Shown here in pieces: positions 9,199-18,100 of a stretch of 64,000 nucleotides of DNA. Within the stretch, counting starts at the first letter, position 1. Each line of letters begins with the position of its first letter. This stretch comes from Listeria monocytogenes (GTDB lineage: Bacteria; Bacillota; Bacilli; Lactobacillales; Listeriaceae): positions 1,594,001 through 1,658,000 of the forward strand of contig NZ_CP054041.1 of assembly GCF_013282665.1 (NCBI RefSeq), written 5' to 3'. The notes under the pieces are model-generated. The model saw only the letters and a list, made by a program, of their open reading frames with translations, ran no database searches and was not told the origin of the DNA. A program made the translations under genes and the position numbers.

Positions 9199-9303
9199 CT
9201 ACTTATGTTTTTTATCACTACGATGTTCTAACCAATATTTGTAGGTAGCTAAAGTAATTCCTACAAAAATCGGAGCGATAAGACTGGAAAAAAATAGAAT
9301 CAT
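9199..9303 (-). CDS. Fst/Ldr-family type I toxin peptide
   Basis: This 34-residue peptide is too short for the usual gene callers. It has a short hydrophobic helix with the family signature LIAPIFVGITL, then YKYWLEHR, and a charged lysine-rich tail. This matches the Fst pattern (membrane helix with a PxxVG-type core, W near the membrane edge, charged C-terminus). Such peptides insert in the cell's own membrane and are silenced by an antisense RNA. The Shine-Dalgarno sequence (AAGGTAG on the minus strand) is the 3' arm of an 18-bp hairpin, so translation is expected to be blocked until the structure opens. A TGCTATAAT extended -10 lies on the minus strand at 9368-9376. The chromosomal setting suggests a stress or stabilisation module; its role is unknown. 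Confidence 0.8.
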   Translation of the reverse strand: MILFFSSLIAPIFVGITLATYKYWLEHRSDKKHK

Positions 9304-9312
9304 TTAATGCAG

Positions 9313-9356
9313 CTACCTTCAGACGAACAATGTTCCAATTGTTCGTCTGAAGGTAG
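9313..9356 (-). promoter_or_regulatory. Leader hairpin that sequesters the toxin ribosome-binding site
   Basis: Two perfect 18-bp arms (9313-9330 and 9339-9356) enclose an 8-nt loop. On the minus strand this is the very start of the toxin mRNA, and the arm next to the start codon contains the AAGGTAG ribosome site. Fst mRNAs are known to use 5' structure to delay translation. There is no T-run after it, so a terminator is less likely. Confidence 0.65.
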
Positions 9357-9367
9357 AAGACTTAATT

Positions 9368-9376
9368 ATTATAGCA
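9368..9376 (-). promoter_or_regulatory. Extended -10 promoter of the Fst-type toxin
   Basis: On the minus strand TGC is followed directly by a perfect TATAAT (plus-strand 9368-9373). No good -35 is visible at 16-18 bp, so this is an extended -10 promoter. Transcription would start near 9361, just before the leader hairpin. Confidence 0.55.
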
Positions 9377-9444
9377 TGTTCATATAATCTAAAGAGATGT
9401 TTTAAAGAATAAAAATAAATCAAATAGCTGTAAATTCAGGACAT

Positions 9445-9488
9445 AAAAAGCAGCAATGAAACTAATTTTAGTTTCATTGCTGCTTTTT
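9445..9488 (-). terminator. Terminator of the LysR gene
   Basis: A 19-bp perfect inverted repeat (9445-9463 with 9470-9488) with a 6-nt loop lies just after the stop codon of the minus-strand regulator, with A/T tracts on both sides. Confidence 0.85.
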
Positions 9489-9492
9489 TTAC

Positions 9493-10368
9493 TTATTTTG
9501 TAATTTCTTTTTCTATCAACCGCAAAAATTCCTTCGCTGCACTCGAAAAAGTAGGGTTCTTTTTCCAAACAATGCTTATTCCAGCAGTTAGGGGCGGCGA
9601 AAAAGGAATAAATTTCAAATTCGTATTGTCCGTGTTGACAATGCCATCGATACAAAGAATACTGGCAATATTCTCTTTAGCTAAAAGCGAGGCATTATAA
9701 AGCAAATTATATCTACCAATCACATTCAAGTGTTCAAAATGTCCTCCTAACCAACTTGCTAGTTGATTATCCACGAAAGATTGATTCGAAACCATTATTG
9801 GATTTTCTTGAATATCACCCGGAGTTATAACTTCTTTTTGCGCTAAAGGATGGACTTTATTTACTAAAATGCCCCATCTATCTTCTAAAGAAAGCTGCAA
9901 ATATTCGTATGCCTGCATTTCAACAGGATTAATAACCAACCCAAAATCCAGCAGCCCATGCTCAATTTTTTCTAAAACATCGTTGGCATTACCACTATGT
10001 AGTTGAAACGTAATCTCAGGATGTATTTCTCTCAGCTGATGAATGACACTACCAATAAACTCAAATCCTCTCGTTTCCCCAGCACCAATCGTTATTTTTC
10101 CGCTAATTGTTTCATTTTGCAGCAAGTTCGAAGTAGTTAACTCCACTAAAGATAAAATCTCCTTCGCACGATTTGCCAAGTAAACACCGTCTTCTGTTAA
10201 GGTAATAGAACGATTTCCGCGAATAAACAGCGTTACACCTAACTCTTCCTCAAGTTCTTTCAATTGTTTAGAAAGTGTTGGCTGAGAAAGATGAAGTACT
10301 TCCGCCGCTTTACTAATCGTTTTTTCACGAACGACAGTTAAAAAGTAATTTAACACACGTAATTCCAT
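9493..10368 (-). CDS. LysR-family transcriptional regulator
   Basis: This is a 291-residue LysR-type regulator. The N-terminal winged helix (residues 1-60) has the typical sequence VVREKTISKAAEVLHLSQPT followed by LSKQLKELEEELG. Residues 90-290 form the periplasmic-binding-like effector domain. It is divergent from the acetyltransferase-dehydrogenase operon at 10486, and LysR regulators usually control the divergent neighbour. The effector is not predictable. The start is supported by AGGAAGG upstream on the minus strand. Confidence 0.92.
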   Translation of the reverse strand: MELRVLNYFLTVVREKTISKAAEVLHLSQPTLSKQLKELEEELGVTLFIRGNRSITLTEDGVYLANRAKEILSLVELTTSNLLQNETISGKITIGAGETRGFEFIGSVIHQLREIHPEITFQLHSGNANDVLEKIEHGLLDFGLVINPVEMQAYEYLQLSLEDRWGILVNKVHPLAQKEVITPGDIQENPIMVSNQSFVDNQLASWLGGHFEHLNVIGRYNLLYNASLLAKENIASILCIDGIVNTDNTNLKFIPFSPPLTAGISIVWKKNPTFSSAAKEFLRLIEKEITK

Positions 10369-10485
10369 GAAAGACTCCTTCCTATAACCAAAACGAATAG
10401 TTGGCTATGGTTTATAAGTATTATTCAATTATAACTTTTCTCCGTATAATTAAGAAGTAAAAGATTTTCGGGGGGAGAGCGCATA

Positions 10486-11052
10486 ATGATACAAGATTTA
10501 CAGAAAAGAGTAGTCGGTAAAGAAATTCTACAAGGGTCAAATCTGTTAAATGAAATTCATGAGGTAAAGCAAAACAACGAACAATTAATCGTTGAACTAA
10601 ATACCAAGTATCATTCAAAAAAAGAAATAACAAAATGCCTCAGTGAAATCACAGGAAAACCTGTGGATTCTTCTGTAGAGGTTTCGCTTCCTTTTTACAG
10701 TGATTTTGGTAAACATATTACTTTTGGGAAAAATATCTTTATCAATTTAAATGTAACTTTCGTGGATTTGGGTGGGATTACGATTGAAGATAATGTCTTA
10801 ATTGGACCAGGAGCAAGACTTGTGACCGTCAACCATTTAGTTAGCCCGAAAAAGAGACGTGGCTTAAGAGTAGCACCGATTTGTGTGAAACAAAATGCTT
10901 GGATTGGAGCAAATGCGACGATATTATCAGGCGTAACTATCGGAGAAAATGCCATCGTTGCTGCGGATGCCACTGTCACAAAAGATGTCCCAGCAAACGT
11001 TGTCGTCGCCGGAAGCCCAGCCAAACAAATTCGTAAAATTATCGAGGAATAA
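10486..11052 (+). CDS. Left-handed beta-helix (hexapeptide) acetyltransferase
   Basis: This 188-residue protein resembles maltose/galactoside O-acetyltransferases. The second half carries hexapeptide-repeat sequence (for example ITIEDNVLIGPGARLVTVNH, then ANATILSGVTIGENAIVAA) and the conserved VVAGSPAKQIRKI end. The histidine in TVNHLV fits the catalytic position of the maa/lacA family. The acceptor is unknown. GGGGGGAGAG precedes the ATG. It is followed 13 nt later by a short-chain dehydrogenase and is probably regulated by the divergent LysR protein. Confidence 0.9.
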   Translation: MIQDLQKRVVGKEILQGSNLLNEIHEVKQNNEQLIVELNTKYHSKKEITKCLSEITGKPVDSSVEVSLPFYSDFGKHITFGKNIFINLNVTFVDLGGITIEDNVLIGPGARLVTVNHLVSPKKRRGLRVAPICVKQNAWIGANATILSGVTIGENAIVAADATVTKDVPANVVVAGSPAKQIRKIIEE

Positions 11053-11065
11053 GGAGATGTAACCA

Positions 11066-11812
11066 ATGACAATCAAAAACAAAGTAATTATCATAACTGG
11101 CGCATCGTCTGGAATTGGCGAAGCAACAGCCTTACTTTTAGCTGAAAAAGGGGCGAAGTTAGTTCTTGCTGCTCGGCGCGTGGAAAAATTGGAAAAAATT
11201 GTTCAAATGATTCAAGCAAAGTCTGGGGAAGCAATTTTTGCCAAAACGGATGTGACAAAACGCGAAGACAATAAAAAATTAGTAGAATTAGCGATTGAAA
11301 CATACGGAAAAGTGGATGCAATCTTTTTAAATGCGGGAATCATGCCTAATTCGCCATTATCTGCTTTAAAAGAAGATGAATGGGAGCAAATGATTGATAT
11401 CAATATTAAAGGTGTGCTAAATGGAATTGCGGCAGTTTTGCCTTCTTTCATCACCCAAAAATCAGGACACATCATTGCAACTTCTTCTGTAGCAGGATTA
11501 AAAGCATATCCTGGCGGTGCAGTATATGGAGCGACAAAATGGGCCGTCCGTGACCTAATGGAAGTATTACGAATGGAGTCGGCGCAAGAAGGAACAAATA
11601 TCCGTACCGCAACCATTTACCCAGCAGCCATCAATACGGAATTATTAGATACAATCACGGATAAAGAAACCGAACAAGGGATGACCAATTTATATAAACA
11701 ATATGGTATCACACCAGATCGTATCGCAAACATTGTCGCATATGCTATCGATCAGCCTGAAGATGTAAATGTAAATGAATTCACTGTTGGGCCAACTAGC
11801 CAACCGTGGTGA
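11066..11812 (+). CDS. Short-chain dehydrogenase/reductase
   Basis: This is a 248-residue classical SDR. The Rossmann nucleotide motif TGASSGIG is at residues 11-18, NAGIM follows, and the catalytic Ser-Tyr-Lys are in SSVAG and YGATKWA. The arginines after the second beta strand (AARR) suggest NADP(H) preference. The substrate is unknown. An AAGGAGATG ribosome site lies 8 nt before the start. It forms an operon with the acetyltransferase and ends at a terminator. Confidence 0.93.
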   Translation: MTIKNKVIIITGASSGIGEATALLLAEKGAKLVLAARRVEKLEKIVQMIQAKSGEAIFAKTDVTKREDNKKLVELAIETYGKVDAIFLNAGIMPNSPLSALKEDEWEQMIDINIKGVLNGIAAVLPSFITQKSGHIIATSSVAGLKAYPGGAVYGATKWAVRDLMEVLRMESAQEGTNIRTATIYPAAINTELLDTITDKETEQGMTNLYKQYGITPDRIANIVAYAIDQPEDVNVNEFTVGPTSQPW

Positions 11813-11825
11813 ATAGAAAGTATTC

Positions 11826-11857
11826 TTGAACTGATGTGTAATCAGTTCAATTTTTTT
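11826..11857 (+). terminator. Intrinsic terminator after the dehydrogenase
   Basis: A 10-bp perfect stem (11826-11835 with 11841-11850), a 5-nt loop and seven Ts follow the stop codon of the dehydrogenase. Confidence 0.85.
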
Positions 11858-11893
11858 GTATTGCAAGTACAAACTAAACATGATGCTTCTTAA

Positions 11894-11908
11894 ATGAAAA
11901 CGCTTAAA
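11894..11908 (+). promoter_or_regulatory. cre (CcpA) site upstream of the RHS toxin gene
   Basis: ATGAAAACGCTTAAA matches WTGAAARCGYTTWNN at all defined positions. It lies about 270 nt upstream of the RHS toxin start and about 105 nt before an extended -10 promoter. CcpA control of the toxin gene is possible, as activator or repressor. Confidence 0.5.
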
Positions 11909-12010
11909 TTTTATTTTTGACTAATTTATGTCAATTTTGAGGTGAAAATTATTTATTCGCATAAAAAGTAAAAAAATTACATCTTGCATAACTTTTTAAA
12001 ATAAAAACAT

Positions 12011-12076
12011 GCTATAATGATTTTGTTAAATTTGGAAAAGGACCAGTTTTACTCGTTTAAAACTGGTCCTTTTTTT
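12011..12076 (+). ncRNA. Short leader RNA or attenuator before the RHS gene
   Basis: An extended -10 (TGC-TATAAT, TATAAT at 12013-12018) is followed after about 18 nt by a perfect 15-bp hairpin (12036-12050 with 12059-12073) that runs into a T-tract. The predicted transcript would be only about 50 nt long. It is either a tiny sRNA or a leader whose terminator controls readthrough into the toxin gene 100 nt downstream. The rest of 11813-12176 holds only the cre site and AT-rich sequence. Confidence 0.5.
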
Positions 12077-12176
12077 AGCAAATGGGGGATAGTGAGGTTG
12101 TTAGCGGGGAGATAGAAAATAGAGAACATAGCAAGACATCGAATGAAATTACATTGAAAAAGGGAGAGCTTGATAC

Positions 12177-15100
12177 ATGAAAAAACATGCAAAAGCAAAA
12201 AAAATCTTAGTGAGCCTAATAGCGATTATGCTATTCCTTTCACTAATACCTGGTTATGCACCAATGGCGGAGGAGAAATCAACCGGGGTAGCGGAACCAG
12301 AAAAGAAAGCGGGAGAACAAGCACCAACAGAAGTGAAAGACGAACGAACAGAAAATGAAGTAGTTTTTGATAATCACGACGGGAGCTTTACAAAACAAAT
12401 CTTTGCGGACCCTATCAATATGGAAGTTGATGGCGAGATGAAACGCATTGATGCGAATGTGGAGAAAGAAGCAGATTCTGACATGATTGTTCCAAAACAA
12501 ACCCCATTAGAACTAGGCTTCTTAGACAAAATGGAAGAGGGAGCATATCAGAAACTAACAAAAGCTGGCGCAGAAGTTACATTTCGCTTAAAAGGAGCAC
12601 GTACAGGCGAAAATGAACAAGCAGTTACAGACCAACCAGCGACCTACAAAGAAAATGAAGTTACGTATGAAAACGTATTTCCTAAAACAGATTTACGTCA
12701 TTTAACTTTTCCACAATCAGTAAAAGAAGACATCGTATTACATGAACCTAATCAAGTAGATACGTATGTTTATCAAATTGAAACAAAACTAGATTTAGAG
12801 CTAGCAGAGAATGGCGATGTGCTATTCAAAAATAAATCCGGCGAAACAATGTATACGCTTCCGAAACCAGTTATGACAGATTCCAATGTCGGCGCTGAGA
12901 CCGGGGAAGCAGCGTTATCCGAGAATGTTTCCTTTGAAGTGAAACAACTCACCAAAACAGTCTATGAGTTACAATTAAAAGTAGATACAGCTTGGCTAAA
13001 TGATGCCGCGCGCGAATATCCTGTCTATATTGATCCATCTGTCCGGTTAGATGAAGTGTATAATGCCAACATCAATTCAGCAAAACCAACCGAAACCAAT
13101 ATCGGAAGCAAACTTTGGGATTCTGGCCAAAATGCTTACACATTAAAACTTGGTAAATGGGACAATTCAACAGGAAATAATGCCGCCTTTTTAAAAATGG
13201 ATACATCCACTTTGAATAAAGCGACTGTTTCTAAAGCCACCTTAAAAGTCTATAATATTTGGCATATGTCTCCAACTGTTAAAAATGATCTTTGGTACTA
13301 TGAAGCAAATGCGAATTGGTCCCCGTGGCAAGTAACATGGAATACGGTACCACCTGTAACAAGGTTAGGTAGCGTCAATGTCGGTCGGGGCGAATGGGCA
13401 AATTTAGACGTCACTAAAACAGTTCAAGCATGGGCAAGTGGCGTGCGACCAAATAACGGTTTTCGCCTAGGAACGAACATCGATCAAAACTATTGGAAAA
13501 AATTAGTAGCAAGTGAAAATAATAAAAACTATCCTTATCTGGAAGTAAATTATACGTATGCACAACCGGAAAAACCTACTGTTAAAACGAATTCGAATGG
13601 AGTAGGAACCGGAACAGGTTACATAGATTTATCTTGGAAGGCTGTTCCTGGTGCAACGAGTTATAATATCGTTATTTCTAATGGATATAACTACGAATAT
13701 ATTAATACAAAAAGTACCGCAACCACTTGGAGCACTAAAGGGAAGAAAATTTTCCCAACAAATGACGAAATCGCTAATGGAGAATTCGAATTCCATCATG
13801 ATGGCAAAGGAACCGAATTCGCTCTTGATCCGCGAGCACAATATGAAAATGCGTTTCAAGCTGGAAGTACTTTTGGACTACGCAATTTAACGCGCTATTT
13901 ATTCAGAGTGCAAGCCGTTTTCCCGGGTGGAGAAAGCCCGAATTCCGACTTAGTATTTGCCTATATGCCAATCGAAAAACCACAACCTCCTGCTGCGAAA
14001 GCATATTCTAACTTAGCGCATAAAGAAACAGGATACGTGGAACTTAACTGGGAAAAGAGCCCAATGGCGGATGGCTATAAAGTACTTGTCTTCAATGGGA
14101 AAGCCTACGAAGAATACGATGTCGGCGCAGAAACAAAGTGGACCACCCAAAATAAAGGGATTTGGCCAACCAAAGAAGAAATTGCAGAAGGTAAATTTGC
14201 TCTTCATCATGACGGAAAAGGCGATGAACTAGCAAAAGATCCTTCCCCAGTTTATACCAATTCTGGCGGTAATTATAAAGAACGAACAAACTATTGGTTC
14301 CGTATTATTGCATACCAAAAAGCGGGAAATAACGCCACAAGTATTCAATCCGAACCAGCGACGCCATCCATTCCAGAAGTAGTAAATAAACAGTTAGGAA
14401 TGGTAGATTACTGGACAAGTGTGCCAGTTCGTGGTGGCGAAGTCAACGCTACAAACGGAAACTTTTTATTCCATGAAACAGATTTTAACTTAGAAGGCCG
14501 CGGCCCAAGTATCAATGTCGACCGTACTTTTAACAGCCAAGATGACGCAACAGGCATTTTTGGTAAAGGCTGGACAAGTACGCTTGAAGAGAAACTTATT
14601 GAAGAAGAGAACGGTAATATCGTATGGATGGAATCGGACAAGAAAGTCCATCGTTTCACTAAAAAAGGCGATAAATACGTGGCACCACCAGGCATTTACT
14701 CCGAGATTACTAAAAACGCAGATGGCTATTTGAAAATAGAAGAAGATAAGTCAGAAACGCGCTTTTTAGCTGACGGACGATTAAAATCCGAAAAAGATAC
14801 AAAAGGCAACGAATTAACTTACGAATATACTGACGGCAAACTAACAAGCATGCGCGACGCTTCCGGACGTACCGTGACTTTAGCGTATGAAGGCGATCTA
14901 GTAAAAGAACTTGTTGGACCAGAAAACCGTAAAATCAGCTACACGTATAATGACAAACAAGAGCTAATCAGTTCATCCACTGCCCGCGGAAAAATATATC
15001 GCTACGGCTACACAGATGGCTTATTAACCTCGATTTACGATCCAAAACATACAGAAGAAAAACCATACGAAACAACTTTTGCCTATGAAGAAGAAAAATT

Positions 15101-18100
15101 AACAGAAATAACCGATCCAGTCGGCAAAAAAACAATCCTTTCTTATGACAAAGAAGGACAGCAAACTACTTTAACAAATGAGAAAAAGAAGAAAACCATT
15201 TATTCCTACAATGATGCTGGAAATCCAAAGAAAGAAATTGTGGATGCAGATGGTCTCAAACTCACAACAACCTATACGTATGAATCAAATAACCTAGTAA
15301 AAGAAGTGAATCCTAAGGGACAAGAAGAAACATATTCTTACGATGCAGATGGTAATATCACGCAAGCGACAGATGCTTACGGTACAGAATCATATACCTA
15401 CAATGGAAATAACGATGTAACGAGCGCAACTGACACAGAAGGACGCAAAACGACGGTTACTTATGACGGAGCAGATGCGGTGTCAGAAACACTTGCGACA
15501 GAATCCCAAGTATCCTCTGTAACGCAGTATGACGCCTATGGAAATCCAATTCGAGGTAGTGGTGAACTTTCTTCAGCCGGAAACTTACTTCAAAACAGCG
15601 GCTTTGAAAAAGGAGCAGGAGTTTCCAACTGGGCACTGATTCAATCTGATGCAAAAGGAAGCATGACATTCGATAGCACTCAGTCAGCTCCAGGGACACT
15701 CGGCGGCAGCGGTTCCGTTAAACTAACGAGTGAAGCAAATTCTACCGTAAAAGGCTATTCATCCGTTACCCAACGCGTCGATGTAGAACCAGAAACAACA
15801 TATACATTTAGCGCCTGGATTAAAACATCCGGAATGACAAACGCCGATGCAATTCTCATTGGACGTTTACAAGATGCGAATGCAAAAGACATTACCGATG
15901 CTGGCGTATGGCAATCCAACCGTGCGACATCCATCAAAAAGAACGGCGGCTGGGTAAAACGCCAATTAACCTTTAAAACATCTAAAAACACGCGCCAAGT
16001 CTTGCTTTATTTGGACAACGAACAACCAGCTCCACATAAAGGAAAAGGAACAATTTGGTACGACAATGTTCAATTTGAAAAAGGCAGTGTTGCTTCCAGT
16101 TACAACCCGGTAGTCAACAGCAGTTTTGAAAACCATAATGGAACACTTCCTACTGGCTGGGCACGTTCAGGAAATACCGCACTTACACAAGCAAAAGTAG
16201 TAGATAATGAAGGATACAGTGGTGATAGTGCCGTTTATTTTGAACGAAAAGCAACAAGTGAAGCCTATACACACATTGCCCAAGATGTGCCAGTAAATCA
16301 AAAAGAAGCCAAAGCATTAACAATTTCCGCACTATCCAAATCAGAAGATGCCAAATCAAACGGCTCAGTTGCAACGATGTCGAACGATTATTCTGTCTGG
16401 GGAACAATCAACTATCAAGATGGCACAACTTCTTCCGTACAAGGACAATTCCCGCTAGGAACCAACGACTGGAACCGAAGCGCAGTAGTAATTAAACCAA
16501 CCAAACCAATCAAATCAGTTAAAGTTTACACCATGTTCCGCAATGGTTTAACAGGAAAAGCTTGGTTTGACGACGTACGTGTCATAGAAGGCGAAGTATT
16601 AACAAAAAATGAATACGATGCTTCCGGCAACTATGTAACAGCTAGCTATGACGAAGAAGGCCGCAAAATCAGCTTCACTTACGATGTTTACGGCAATAAA
16701 ACATCCGAAACAGACGAAAAAGGCAACAAAAAAACTTTAACCTATGATGCAGACAACGCACTTATAGACACCAAACTAGCGAACGGCACATCCGTAGCCT
16801 ATAAGTACGACGACAATGGCAACACTACCGAAAAAAATGTCACTGCATCTGGCAAAACGCAAAAGAATATCTATGAATATGACGTGGATAACAAAATCAC
16901 CGCATTTACCGACGCACTCAATCGCACAATCAAGTACGAATACGATGCAGCCGGTAATGAAACAAAAGCAATCATGCCAAATGGTCGCGTAACCGAAAGC
17001 ACATACGATTCCGCTGACCGCGTGGACGGGATTAAATGGAATGATAAACTAGCCTTTAAATTCCAATACGATCCAAATGGTAACCAAACAAAAGTAACCG
17101 ATGAAATTAACAGCATCGTAACCGACAAAACCTACGACGATGCCAACCGAATCACCAAAGTAGCCGAACGAGGTGGCGACGTAAGCTACACTTACAAAGA
17201 CAAACCAACGAAAGACAACAAAGGAAAAACAGACAAAGTCGGCGAAGTAGCCATTAACCACGGCGACTACACAGCAAAAACAAGCTACACATACAACGAC
17301 TTAGACCGAAATACCCGCGTAAACGATGGAAGCAAAAACGCCTATTTCGAGTTTGACGAATTTGGAAACATCAACGTCTACACAGCAGGAAACGGCACCG
17401 CAGCCAACTACACCTACGATAGCACCCAAAAAGTCACCAACGCAGCTATTAGTAGCGCAAGCGGCACCCAAATTTTAGACGAAAACTACACCTATGACGC
17501 AGCAAGCAACCGTACGAGCATCGACAACAAACAAGACGGAAAAACAACCTACGAATACGATGCAGTCAACCAACTAACCAAAGAAACACTACCAGACGGC
17601 ACCGTAAAAGCATACACATACGATGGCTTCGGAAACCGCACACAAGTAGCAATCAGCGGAAGCGAGACAAAAACAATTGCCGCAAGTTATAATGATGGTA
17701 ATCAACTGGTTTCGTGGAACGGAGAGGCTCTGACATATGACGCCAATGGTAACCGTACAAGCGATGGCAAGTACACGTATACATGGGATACCGGCGACCG
17801 TTTAAGCAGCATCACGAAAAAAGGTGAGAGCGAGCCGTTTACAAGTTATACGTACGATGATGATAACCGCCGCTTGTCGAAAACCGTCGATGGCGTTACG
17901 ACGAATTATCATTATGACGGCGATAGTATTGATGTTCTGTATGAGACTGATGGTGATGGAAAAGTAGTTCGTCAGTATGTTTATTCGGATGATAATGTTC
18001 GTTTAGCGATGAAGATGAATGGCAAAACCCTCTATTATCACTATAATGCGCATGGCGACGTAATTGCGCTCACAGATGAAGCAGGTAAAATTGTCGCGGA

